A DNA stretch of 64,000 nt from positions 1,835,001 through 1,899,000 of the forward strand of contig NZ_LT907975.1 of assembly GCF_900217235.1 (NCBI RefSeq), written 5' to 3'. A program made the position numbers and the translations under genes. The notes under the pieces were generated by a model. That model was not told the DNA's origin, did no database searches, and was given only the letters and a program-made list of their open reading frames with translations. The DNA comes from Pseudodesulfovibrio profundus (GTDB taxonomy: Bacteria > Desulfobacterota > Desulfovibrionia > Desulfovibrionales > Desulfovibrionaceae). Below are positions 44,473 to 52,768 of this stretch, piece after piece; positions within the stretch are counted from its first letter, which is position 1; every line of letters starts with the position of its first letter.

Positions 44473-45741
44473 ATGTGGAGCGCTCTGGAAAATATGGCCC
44501 TCAGAGAGTCTCTCCCGCCGCCATTGCAACCGGGAGAATCCATCAATGGAATACTGGTCGCCGGCCAGTTTCCAGTTGTAGGGCATAACCTGTTTCACCT
44601 TGGCAGCCGCCGATCCCGTCCATATCTGCTCAAACAGTTCTACTCACTTGATACCGACGCCTTTCTTCGTCGCCAGAACGAATCACGCTTCATCACAGTC
44701 CCTCAAACGCCAAACGTCAACTGGCCAACAGAGGAGTGGCGTGGAGGCGTTGTCATCCCCAGAGCAACCGGCATCACGCTCAAGCGCTGGATAGACGAGC
44801 GCACTCCGCCCATTCGCCACCGCCTCGAAGCGACTGCAAACCTCGCTTTGCACCTCGCCACACTCCATGCCAGTGGGGTTGCCCATCGAGACCTCTCGCT
44901 TAATACTATCCTCATAGATGGCAAGAACATTGTCCTTACGGACTTCGGATCTGCCGTGACCAACGTATGGGACGATCTGTGGACAGACACCCTGTATAAA
45001 CCGCGTGCAAATGCCTGGGCTTGCCCACCGATGCCGTGGGAAACGGAACCACCTTTCGCCATCGACATCCATGCCTTTGGTGCCATAATGCAGATTCTGA
45101 CAACCGGCATTCAGCCATACACACGCCGTCATTGTCTGGCGTATCATTGCCTGCCGTTCAGACTCAGACCGATCAGACCTCCCAGGAACGAGGCATTGCC
45201 CGCCGTTGTCTATGAACTGATCGAAGCCTGTCTTGCCAGCCGACCGGAAGACCGGCCAACCATGCAGGATGTTGCTGACAAGCTGAAAATCTACAGCAGC
45301 GGATTTTCACCAGAGCCACTTCACTCCATCGAGCCCCCTCAACGGCATGGGGCCGCCAATCGAATCATGGTGTTCATCAACGACGACCATCAGTCGGTGT
45401 CGTTATTCGATGTAGCTTTGGACATGGCCGTGCAGCACCCCTCCATGTTCCTGTTCGTCAGCATTGTTCCGAACAACCTGCCCAGCGGGCATGCCCAGCG
45501 ATTCAAAGGAAACCTGTTCCGCAAGCTCAATCACGGTCTGATGCGATGCCGGGCTGCCAATGTCAGTTGGAGTCTGCGCATTCTGGAGAATGTCGATCCA
45601 GAGCAGGCTGCGGTAGCACTCATATCCCAGTACCAACCCCACACAGTTCTTGTCGGCACCCCCAATTCTCGTGTCAAATGGCGTACCAGCTTTCCGAAGG
45701 CGCTGAAATCGCGAGACATCCCTGTAACCATCATCAACTAA
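44473..45741 (+). CDS. Protein kinase-universal stress protein fusion
   Basis: 422 residues. Residues about 20-280 form a eukaryotic-like kinase. The ATP lysine is probably in YLLKQFYS, the catalytic loop is GVAHRDLSLNTILID, and the metal motif is TDFGSA; DIHAFGAIMQIL and RPEDRPTMQDVADKL mark the C-lobe. The glycine-rich loop is weak (GQFPVVGHNLFHLGS). Residues about 295-422 resemble a Usp domain (RIMVFINDDHQSVSLFDVAL ... VLVGTPNSRVKW ... IPVTIIN). It stands after the exporter operon terminator with AGGAGA before the ATG. It may phosphorylate operon products; this is inference. Confidence 0.8.
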   Translation: MWSALENMALRESLPPPLQPGESINGILVAGQFPVVGHNLFHLGSRRSRPYLLKQFYSLDTDAFLRRQNESRFITVPQTPNVNWPTEEWRGGVVIPRATGITLKRWIDERTPPIRHRLEATANLALHLATLHASGVAHRDLSLNTILIDGKNIVLTDFGSAVTNVWDDLWTDTLYKPRANAWACPPMPWETEPPFAIDIHAFGAIMQILTTGIQPYTRRHCLAYHCLPFRLRPIRPPRNEALPAVVYELIEACLASRPEDRPTMQDVADKLKIYSSGFSPEPLHSIEPPQRHGAANRIMVFINDDHQSVSLFDVALDMAVQHPSMFLFVSIVPNNLPSGHAQRFKGNLFRKLNHGLMRCRAANVSWSLRILENVDPEQAAVALISQYQPHTVLVGTPNSRVKWRTSFPKALKSRDIPVTIIN

Positions 45742-45856
45742 TGCTCCCGCCAGAGCTTTCATTGTGATTCACCGCTGACGTGTGCTATGCTGGTACGCAA
45801 AACTATGTGCTTGCCAACCAACGCCAGCAGCGGACCTGCCGCAAAGGAATCTATCA

Positions 45857-46594
45857 ATGAAAAGACTCATCATCGCCTTTGTACTGATGCTCTCCTGCGC
45901 ACTGCCAGCCACGGCAGGAAGCATGGTCAACTACACCATCAACGGAGAGGCTTTCGAGGGGTACTTCACCTCACCAGCCGATAACGCACCGCTCGTCGTC
46001 ATCATTCACGACTGGGACGGCCTGACCGATTATGAAATCACCCGGGCGAACATGCTCCATGAGCTTGGATACGCCGCTTTTGCCGCCGACCTGTATGGGG
46101 CCGGTGTTCGCCCCACAAAAACCGAAGACAAACGCAGTCAGACGCAGGCTCTCTACACCAACCGGGAGAGAATGCGCACATTGATGTATGGCGCATTGAA
46201 AGTCGCTGACAAACTCGGGGCTGACACTGCCAACGCGGTTGCCATAGGATACTGCTTTGGCGGTGCCTCCGTGCTCGAGCTGGCACGATCCGGTATGCCC
46301 ATGAAAGGATTTGTTTCCTTTCATGGCGGGCTGACCACACCGGAAGGCCAAGGGTACGCTGATACAAACGGGTTTGTTCTGGTGCTGCACGGCACAGCGG
46401 ATACTGCGGTCACCATGCAGGATTTTGCCAATCTGGCCGTGGAAATGGAGGAGGCAGGAGTCGCTCACGAGATGACCACGTACAGCGGTGCACCTCATGC
46501 CTTCACGGTTATCGTCAGCACTCGCTACCATCCCGAGGCCGACAGGCAATCGTGGGCACGTCTGATTCGCTTTTTGGGTGAGACCCTTAACTGA
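45857..46594 (+). CDS. Secreted dienelactone-hydrolase-family protein
   Basis: 245 residues. The signal peptide KRLIIAFVLMLSCALPATAG is followed by an alpha/beta hydrolase of DLH type: LVVIIHDWDGL, the nucleophile Cys in AIGYCFGGASVLELA, the Asp region LHGTADTAVTM, and the His in YSGAPHAFTV. Start 45857 is chosen for the signal peptide and AAGGA upstream; a longer in-frame start adds a non-signal stretch. Periplasmic carboxyl-ester hydrolase, substrate unknown. Confidence 0.85.
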   Translation: MKRLIIAFVLMLSCALPATAGSMVNYTINGEAFEGYFTSPADNAPLVVIIHDWDGLTDYEITRANMLHELGYAAFAADLYGAGVRPTKTEDKRSQTQALYTNRERMRTLMYGALKVADKLGADTANAVAIGYCFGGASVLELARSGMPMKGFVSFHGGLTTPEGQGYADTNGFVLVLHGTADTAVTMQDFANLAVEMEEAGVAHEMTTYSGAPHAFTVIVSTRYHPEADRQSWARLIRFLGETLN

Positions 46595-46641
46595 TCAACC
46601 TGACATCAAGGTTCATTTGTCGCACACAACATATGCAATCG

Positions 46642-46667
46642 TTCCTGAACAATAATCTGTTCAGGAA
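46642..46667. promoter_or_regulatory. Perfect inverted repeat before bfr
   Basis: TTCCTGAAC-N8-GTTCAGGAA, 9-bp arms, 44 bases upstream of the bfr ATG. It could be an operator for an iron or oxidative-stress regulator, or a leader hairpin. Confidence 0.5.
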
Positions 46668-46710
46668 AGTAACAATCATCCGTCAATACCATTTGCCACA
46701 GGAGGTTTTC

Positions 46711-47241
46711 ATGTCTGACAAGGAAAAACGCAGAGCCAACGTCATCGAAGTGTTGAACAAGGCACGAGCAATGGAGCTTCAGGCCATTCACCAGTACATG
46801 AACCATCATTACAGCCTGGATGACATGGATTATGGTGAGCTGGCTGCAAAGATGAAACTCATTGCCATCGATGAAATGCGTCACGCCGAAGACTTTGCCG
46901 AGCGCATCAAGGAGTTGGGTGGAGAACCGACAACATCAAAGGCCGGTCCCATCGAAAAAAGGCAACCCATCGACAAGATATTTGTCTACGACGCCGAGGA
47001 AGAGGATAACGCCATTGATGCCTACAACCAGTTCCTCCTTGTATGCCGCGAGAATGGTGATTCCGTGAGCGTCAAACTTTTCGAGGAAATCATTGATGAT
47101 GAACAGGCGCATTTCAACTATTTCGACGCCATCAAGGACCACATCGAAAGCCTCGGCGACTCCTACCTTTCACGCATAGCAGGCACGTCGTCAGCCACAG
47201 GCCTTGCCCCACAAGGATTTGTCATTACCGGCAAGGGATGA
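46711..47241 (+). CDS. bfr: Bacterioferritin
   Basis: 176 residues, four-helix ferritin-like. The diiron ligands are visible (ARAMELQAIHQYMNHHYSL, IDEMRHAEDFAERIKELGG, FEEIIDDEQAHFNYFD). The heme-binding Met region is near MKLIAIDEM. It closely resembles D. desulfuricans Bfr, which carries iron-coproporphyrin III rather than heme b. ATG 46711 has ACAGGAGG before it; the upstream in-frame ATG overlaps the inverted repeat. It stores iron and removes peroxide. Confidence 0.95.
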   Translation: MSDKEKRRANVIEVLNKARAMELQAIHQYMNHHYSLDDMDYGELAAKMKLIAIDEMRHAEDFAERIKELGGEPTTSKAGPIEKRQPIDKIFVYDAEEEDNAIDAYNQFLLVCRENGDSVSVKLFEEIIDDEQAHFNYFDAIKDHIESLGDSYLSRIAGTSSATGLAPQGFVITGKG

Positions 47242-47263
47242 TGTATTCCCATTCAAAACAACC

Positions 47264-47295
47264 AAGCGGCGCACTCACATCGAGTGTGCCGCTTT
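47264..47295. terminator. Terminator between bfr and the PEP-CTERM gene
   Basis: AAGCGGCGCACTC / GAGTGTGCCGCTT (one G-U) followed by TCC; serves either convergent gene. Confidence 0.75.
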
Positions 47296-47322
47296 CCATT
47301 TGGGGCGAGAGATTTATTACGA

Positions 47323-48039
47323 TCACTCCAGGCTTCTCTTTCTTCTGTGTAAGTACATCACTCCCAGAATCCCCACGCTCAACAGAGCGAAGGTGGAAGG
47401 TTCTGGGGTAGTGACGGGAACGACGGAAGAAGATGATGCTGTTTCAAATCGGAGATAGGAAGGGGTTTCGCTTTCACCTGCCGCCAGATACATTTCGGCG
47501 TACCCCTGCTCCTTGAACTCAAAGGCGGACCATGCATATCCCATGGTCAGGTCATTGACGATATACTCGGTAACATCCAGAGAATGCCAGCCCAGCGTAG
47601 CGCCGACCATGATGGTCTCGAGCCACTGATTCCCTGAAATCTTGTCACTCGCATTGCCTGTGGCCGAGGATGAATCTTCGGCATGATACAGCTTGCCTGC
47701 TACATCATAATAATTCCACCCACGACTTCTTGTGGATAACAGATTGTAATTGAAGGTAACGGAAACGATATCATCCACAATACCGGTGAATTCGCCAAGG
47801 TCATATTGCAGATAAGCGTTTCGCCAACCTCCATCCCCATACTCATACCAGTCGTATGCTCCAACGACCGAAGAGCCGTTCTCAAAACCGGAATCATCCC
47901 AGGCGCTGTAGCCCCAGCGATCCTTCCCGGCCATCCCGTCGCCTCCCGGAGTGACCTCGATATTCAAAAATCCTGCTGAAGCGTTGACAGCAAACAATAC
48001 GCCGAAGACCAAAACCAGAGTAGCGAAAACCTTTTTCAT
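47323..48039 (-). CDS. PEP-CTERM-anchored secreted protein, expression disrupted by IS3
   Basis: 238 residues. Signal peptide KKVFATLVLVFGVLFAVNASA; a beta-rich body with many Trp/Tyr/Gly (DRWGYSAWDDSGFENGSS, DYWYEYGDGGW-like). The C-terminal sorting signal is PEPSTFALLSVGILGVMYL followed by HRRKRS. PEP-CTERM proteins are processed by an exosortase and linked to exopolysaccharide; no exosortase is in the window. IS3 begins five bases before the ATG. Its native AGGAGG now lies beyond the IS at 49414-49419, so translation is probably lost unless the IS supplies a substitute. Confidence 0.85.
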   Translation of the reverse strand: MKKVFATLVLVFGVLFAVNASAGFLNIEVTPGGDGMAGKDRWGYSAWDDSGFENGSSVVGAYDWYEYGDGGWRNAYLQYDLGEFTGIVDDIVSVTFNYNLLSTRSRGWNYYDVAGKLYHAEDSSSATGNASDKISGNQWLETIMVGATLGWHSLDVTEYIVNDLTMGYAWSAFEFKEQGYAEMYLAAGESETPSYLRFETASSSSVVPVTTPEPSTFALLSVGILGVMYLHRRKRSLE

Positions 48040-48217
48040 ACTACTGCGCCTCCCCCCATCCTTTGGACCACTGATCGGCCATTTTAAGGTGGAGTCCTGC
48101 GTCCGAGTTTGTGCCTCCGTGGAGGCGGTTCGCCGCAGCCGTTGTGGAGCGTAGCCCGTCCCCGCAGGGGCGGCCCGAAGGGCCGAGGGCGGAGCGGAGC
48201 AACGGCTGCGAGCCAAG

Positions 48218-49072
48218 TCAATGAACATTCAGGTTGCCTCTGTATACGGCAGCGGGAGTTCTTTTGTCCAACGACGAATGTCCGCGCTCTTCGTTGTAAT
48301 ACCGAAAATAGCGCGTAAGCCCATGGTATAGCTCGATTCCATCAGAATACGCCTTGGGGTAAACATCCTCGTATTTCACCGTCCACCACAACCGCTCGAT
48401 AAATACGTTGTCGATTGCACGGCCTTTGCCGTCCATGCTGATTGCAATGCCCTTGCTCTGCAAAACGCCGGTAAATTCACGGCTCGTGAATTGCGCTCCC
48501 TGGTCCGTATTGAACATCTCTGGCGTGGAGATGCGCAATGCCTTGCTCAGTGCGTCCACGCAAAACGAACTGTCCATGGAATTTGACAGTTCCCAAGCCA
48601 ATACGAATCGGCTCCACCAGTCAATCACTGCCACCAGATACAGAAAGCCGCGCTGCATGGGGATGTAGGTGATGTCAGCACTCCAGACTTGATTCTTTCG
48701 CTCAATGGCAACTCCTTTCAGCAGATAAGGAAACACGGGATGCTCCGGGTTGGGGACACTCGTATGCGGCCCTGGAGTAATCGCTTGCAAGCCCATCAGC
48801 TGCATCAGTCGCTCAACTCGCTTGTGGTTGATCTGATGGCCTTGTGTCTTCAGCCAATCCGTCATGCGCGGCGAGCCGTAATCCGGCTGACGCAGATACT
48901 GCTCGTCGATGAGACGCATCAAGGCCAAGTTCTCATCGGACTCGGCTGCAGGTTTGTAGTAAAACCCCGAGCGGGAAATGCCTGCCAACTTGCATTGCCG
49001 CCGGATGGAATACTCCCGATCCGGTTTGATCCACTGGCGGCGTACCTCAAGCGGCAGGCTTACAACTTTTTT
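48218..49072 (-). CDS. IS3 transposase orfB, copy 2
   Basis: Identical product to the first copy; DDE residues and the upstream A7G slippery run (49067-49073) are intact. Confidence 0.9.
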   Translation of the reverse strand, partial: KKVVSLPLEVRRQWIKPDREYSIRRQCKLAGISRSGFYYKPAAESDENLALMRLIDEQYLRQPDYGSPRMTDWLKTQGHQINHKRVERLMQLMGLQAITPGPHTSVPNPEHPVFPYLLKGVAIERKNQVWSADITYIPMQRGFLYLVAVIDWWSRFVLAWELSNSMDSSFCVDALSKALRISTPEMFNTDQGAQFTSREFTGVLQSKGIAISMDGKGRAIDNVFIERLWWTVKYEDVYPKAYSDGIELYHGLTRYFRYYNEERGHSSLDKRTPAAVYRGNLNVH

Positions 49073-49338
49073 TCAAGCCACTTGATATCCATCTTGAGCC
49101 GACCGATCTCCTCGAACAAAGGTGCGGTGACCTCCTCCTGGCTCTTGGCTTTCTTGCCACCGGAAAAGATTCCTTCGGCATTTTCAAGGAGCTGCCTTTT
49201 CCAGGTGGATATCTGGTTGGGATGCACTTTGTACTCCGCAGCCAACTGCGCCAACGTTTTCACGCCACGGATAGCTTCCAGCGCGACCTTGGCCTTGAAC
49301 TTATCCGAATGCTTCCGTCTTTTGTTGCTCTTTGTCAT
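49060..49338 (-). CDS. IS3 transposase orfA, copy 2
   Basis: 92 residues, identical to the first copy. Confidence 0.92.
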   Translation of the reverse strand: MTKSNKRRKHSDKFKAKVALEAIRGVKTLAQLAAEYKVHPNQISTWKRQLLENAEGIFSGGKKAKSQEEVTAPLFEEIGRLKMDIKWLEKKL

Positions 49339-49413
49339 ACGTCCTTCCTTATCGGTTTAAGGACGCAGATTCCACTTTAACCGGTGGTCCGAATTTCGGG
49401 GGAAAGCGCACTA

Positions 49414-49419
49414 CCTCCT
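49414..49419 (-). promoter_or_regulatory. Orphaned Shine-Dalgarno of the PEP-CTERM gene
   Basis: Minus-strand AGGAGG. Joining across the IS with one CTAC duplication gives AGGAGG-TAGT-ATG, an ideal spacing for the gene at 47323-48039. Confidence 0.8.
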
Positions 49420-49729
49420 AATTATGTCCTCTCACCCCCGCTGCGCCCAAGCAACATTCAGACCACCGCGGTAAGCCTACGCAATTGATATCAATGAATA
49501 TTCTCAATTTTTTCTAGATTTTCTGGAAAAACTGACAATGTGTAACCAATTCCGACACCCCACCACCAGCCAATCAAGGAGCATTGCCTGGAGTCCATCA
49601 GCGGGACCAAGCAATAAAATAACTCCGTCGTGGTGCATAAACGCGAAAAAGTTGATAAGGGGGAAGTATCTCTCTGTCATCTGTCCGGGGAAAAGGGCAA
49701 ACGGCAGAGCACTGCTACCAGGAGGAGGT

Positions 49730-50299
49730 ATGAAGCGAACAACCAAGTCGGCTTTACTGGTCGTGTTCGGTATCGTGATCGCATTTCCCCTCTTCAGCAT
49801 GACCTATTACACCATGGTCAGGACTTCGACACCGGAGTTCTGCGGCTCATGTCATGAGATTCGTCCCGCTGTCATGGCCTGGAAGACATCGACACATGTC
49901 AACAACGCGCAGGGTTTCGTGGCTGACTGCATGGATTGCCACCTCCCCGCTCCTCACGACACGGTTGATTTCTTTTTCACCAAAACAGCGCACGGCATCA
50001 AAGATGTTTTCGCCCACTTCACGGGCGGAGCCGAAAGCTATGATCGACAGGTCATGAAAGAGCGCATCTGGGCAACCATGAAAAATGACCAGTGCATGAA
50101 ATGCCATCGCAACCTGCTGCACATGCCAGCCAAGCGAGGGGCCATGATGGCGCATCGGCGCGTACTCTATGCCGGAGACAACGAGTACAGGTGCACCGAT
50201 TGCCACAGGGACCTCGTCCACAACAATCGACAGTTTTACGACTACAAGCAGTTCAACGCCCCGTATCAGGCCAGCGGACTGCGAGATCTGGGCATCTAA
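49730..50299 (+). CDS. NrfH/NapC-type tetraheme cytochrome c
   Basis: 189 residues with one N-terminal membrane anchor (ALLVVFGIVIAFPLFSMTYY) and four heme motifs CGSCH, CMDCH, CMKCH and CTDCH. This is the quinol-dehydrogenase layout of NrfH, which passes electrons from menaquinol to a periplasmic multiheme reductase. GGAGGAGGT directly precedes the ATG. The partner gene starts 12 bases downstream. An ATTGATATCAAT palindrome lies at 49484-49495 in the 320-base leader. Confidence 0.92.
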   Translation: MKRTTKSALLVVFGIVIAFPLFSMTYYTMVRTSTPEFCGSCHEIRPAVMAWKTSTHVNNAQGFVADCMDCHLPAPHDTVDFFFTKTAHGIKDVFAHFTGGAESYDRQVMKERIWATMKNDQCMKCHRNLLHMPAKRGAMMAHRRVLYAGDNEYRCTDCHRDLVHNNRQFYDYKQFNAPYQASGLRDLGI

Positions 50300-50311
50300 A
50301 GGAGGGTTTGT

Positions 50312-51694
50312 ATGCACAAAAAATGGATACTGTCTCTAGCTGCTCTTGTAACCGTCATCCTGCTATCGGCCACCGCCGGTGCGCAAAACTACCCCAAGGT
50401 ACGTGAACTCCGCATGGATCGTCAGACTCCTCCTCAAGGAGTGGCCTGTATCGAATGCCATAGACAGGAAACCCCCGGTATTTTTGCTGACTGGGCCATG
50501 AGCCGACACGCATCCGCAGGCATTACCTGTCTGGATTGCCACCAGGCGCAACCCGGCGACAAGGATATCGCCGTGGAACATGAAAAATACTACTCCATGG
50601 GTGACATGCCCATGGGCGAAAAACAGTACTTCGTGCCCATCGCCGCCCCCGTGACGCCGAAGGACTGTTCCCGCTGTCATCCCGACGAAGCAAAGCAATA
50701 CTCGAAGAGTAAACATGCCAACACCATCGAGATCATGTGGAAAATAGACCCGTGGCTCAATCAGGGCATGAACTCCGACAACGAGCGCAAAACCGGCTGT
50801 TTCTACTGTCACGGTACTGTGCTCAAAATGAAAGACGGCAAGCTCGACCCGGCCACATGGCCTAATGTCGGCGTCGGCCGCCTCAACCTTGATGGATCAC
50901 TGGGTAGCTGTACAAGCTGTCATACCCGTCACCGCTTCTCGGTAATGGAAGCGCGCAAACCCGAAACCTGTGGACAGTGCCACCTTGGCCCCGACCATCC
51001 GCAAATCGAAATCTATAACGAATCCAAGCATGGCGACATCTACCATGCGTTCAAGCAGGAATACAATTTCGACTCCGCTCCCGGCGCATGGACCCCAGGT
51101 GTCGATTATCGTGCTCCGACCTGTGCCTCGTGCCATATGTCCGGTTCAGGCAAGCAGCCGACCACCCACGATGTGACCGAACGTCTGTCATGGGAAACAC
51201 AGGCACCGCTGACCGTCCGTCCTCAGGACTTCAAGCCGTTCCCATCAGGCACCGACTGGCAGGTGGAACGCGACAAGATGCGCGACATCTGCAAGCAGTG
51301 TCACGGCAATGCCTGGGTCGACGACCATTACACGCAGTTCGACAAGGCAGTCGAAGAATACAACGAGGCTTACTTCAAGCCCGCAAAGGCCATACTCGAC
51401 CAGCTTTATGAAAAGGGTCTGCTCGACAAGTCCAAGTTCTTCGATGAGAACCTGGAAGTACAATACTATGAACTCTGGCACCATGAAGGACGCCGCGCCC
51501 GCATGGGTGCAGCCATGATGGCACCGGACTATGCCTGGTGGCATGGCTTCTATGAGTGCAAGCACCGCTTCAACCACTTCATGGAAGAAGCACGCCATCT
51601 CATCGAAACCAACACCAAGGCCTACAGGTACCCGGACTTCCCGAATACCGGCGGCGATACCACGCGTCCGGTCGAAATATTCGGCAAGCAATAG
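50312..51694 (+). CDS. Octaheme c-type cytochrome (HAO-like reductase)
   Basis: 460 residues. A signal peptide (KKWILSLAALVTVILLSATAGA) precedes eight CxxCH motifs: CIECH, CLDCH, CSRCH, CFYCH, CTSCH, CGQCH, CASCH and CKQCH. There is no CxxCK. That excludes NrfA (five hemes, CxxCK) and octaheme nitrite or tetrathionate reductases. The GRRARMGAAMMAPDYAWWHG region matches the C-terminal part of hydroxylamine-oxidoreductase-like proteins. Paired with an NrfH-type donor, it probably works reductively on hydroxylamine or nitrite. Whether the HAO crosslinking Tyr is present needs an alignment. Confidence 0.88.
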   Translation: MHKKWILSLAALVTVILLSATAGAQNYPKVRELRMDRQTPPQGVACIECHRQETPGIFADWAMSRHASAGITCLDCHQAQPGDKDIAVEHEKYYSMGDMPMGEKQYFVPIAAPVTPKDCSRCHPDEAKQYSKSKHANTIEIMWKIDPWLNQGMNSDNERKTGCFYCHGTVLKMKDGKLDPATWPNVGVGRLNLDGSLGSCTSCHTRHRFSVMEARKPETCGQCHLGPDHPQIEIYNESKHGDIYHAFKQEYNFDSAPGAWTPGVDYRAPTCASCHMSGSGKQPTTHDVTERLSWETQAPLTVRPQDFKPFPSGTDWQVERDKMRDICKQCHGNAWVDDHYTQFDKAVEEYNEAYFKPAKAILDQLYEKGLLDKSKFFDENLEVQYYELWHHEGRRARMGAAMMAPDYAWWHGFYECKHRFNHFMEEARHLIETNTKAYRYPDFPNTGGDTTRPVEIFGKQ

Positions 51695-51717
51695 GGGCTC
51701 GACAACACGAACATCAA

Positions 51718-51748
51718 AGGGGGCGCTCCGGCGCCCCTTACTTTTTTC
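51718..51748 (+). terminator. Terminator after the octaheme gene
   Basis: AAGGGGGCGC / GCGCCCCTT stem with TCCG loop, then ACTTTTTT. Confidence 0.85.
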
Positions 51749-52052
51749 GCATAAAGATTCGCATCCGTTCGCCACTCTATCGCCGCCGGGACCGGTAGGG
51801 AACACGCGACCATCAGGCACCTGGTTTGCTCCACCTGTCCATAAAGGACAGCCAACCGACCAACGCTTCCTGTATCCGTCAACAATCTTTACAACCGACT
51901 GTAAGGAACCTCATACACTTTGCCGAATCCAATGGAACCGGACTAACCCAGTACACCAATATCATTATTCATTTTCTTATGGCCCATAACGTGCATATAG
52001 GAAGCAAGTTTTGGTATGGATTGGACCATGCAAATTTTAGCGGCAAGGGGAC

Positions 52053-52088
52053 GCCTGAAATCGCAATCACTTCAGGCACCTTTTTTTA
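52053..52088 (+). terminator. Orphan plus-strand terminator
   Basis: GCCTGAA / TTCAGGC with an 11-base loop followed by ACC and T7. No gene ends just upstream on this strand. The gap 51749-52052 has no convincing ORF, so a small RNA is possible. Confidence 0.6.
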
Positions 52089-52102
52089 TACACCACCAAA
52101 AC

Positions 52103-52133
52103 AAAAGGCGCATCCTTCGGGATGCGCCTTTTG
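52103..52133. terminator. Bidirectional terminator after yceI-like gene
   Basis: AAAAGGCGCATCC-TTCG-GGATGCGCCTTTT, perfect 13-bp arms with a stable tetraloop. Confidence 0.92.
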
Positions 52134-52155
52134 AAATGTGCTGCGATTATCGGTT

Positions 52156-52743
52156 CTAATCAGAGAGAGCCTCTATCGTTACAAAGACCTCGACTTCCTT
52201 TCCAACGACGCCAAGCTCATAGAACTTTCCTGTCCCTACTCCGTAAGCCAGACGATCAATGGTGAATCGGCTGTCAAAGCCGGCAACGGACTGGCCTTCC
52301 TTCAACGGGTTGTCCACAACGCCGGTAATCTCCATGGGGATCGTTACAGCGTGTGTCTTTCCCTTGATAGTCAGGTCACCGGTTACGAGCAGCATGGTCT
52401 CATCAGTTCGCTTTATGCCCGTACTGACAAAAGTCATCTCCGGGTATGCATTGGCATCAAAGAAATCCCCAGAACGGAGGTGATTGTCCCGCTTGGTGAT
52501 TCCTGTGTTGATGGAAGCCGTCTTGATGGTCATCATCACCTTGCCCTGCTCCGGCTTGTCAGGATCAAGGGAGATGTTGACATCGAACTCCGTGAAGCTG
52601 CCACGAACCGTGGACAGTATGTGCTTCACATCAAAATACACATAGGAATGGGCCTTATCCACATTCCAATCCGCTGCAAATGCGGATTGAGCGAGTATCG
52701 CGAACAGTAGAAGTGCAACGGAAACCAAACTCTTGATACGCAT
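52156..52743 (-). CDS. YceI-family periplasmic protein
   Basis: 195 residues with signal peptide (LVSVALLLFAILAQSAFA). The lipocalin-like YceI domain has DWNVDKAHSYVYFDVKHIL, LRSGDFFDANAYPEMTF and GDLTIKGKTHAVTIPMEI. These proteins bind isoprenoid-type ligands in the periplasm. It lies 25 bases after the flavocytochrome gene and is probably co-transcribed with it, as YceI often is with cytochrome b-type redox proteins. Confidence 0.92.
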   Translation of the reverse strand: MRIKSLVSVALLLFAILAQSAFAADWNVDKAHSYVYFDVKHILSTVRGSFTEFDVNISLDPDKPEQGKVMMTIKTASINTGITKRDNHLRSGDFFDANAYPEMTFVSTGIKRTDETMLLVTGDLTIKGKTHAVTIPMEITGVVDNPLKEGQSVAGFDSRFTIDRLAYGVGTGKFYELGVVGKEVEVFVTIEALSD

Positions 52744-52768
52744 GTTGAGCTCCTGTTTCTAAAAGGTT

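Larger units (their letters stand above)
48045..49410 (-). mobile_element. IS3-family insertion sequence, copy 2
   Basis: 1366 bp, same ends and same translations as the copy at 27702-29067 and in the same orientation. It is flanked by a 4-bp duplication CTAC (48041-48044, 49411-49414). Confidence 0.93.

Noticed and set aside
50312-51694. NrfA nitrite reductase
   Set aside because: Eight CxxCH and no CxxCK; NrfA has five hemes and usually CxxCK at the active site.
51826-52134. 102-codon plus-strand frame
   Set aside because: Runs through two terminator hairpins; no ribosome binding site; composition not protein-like.
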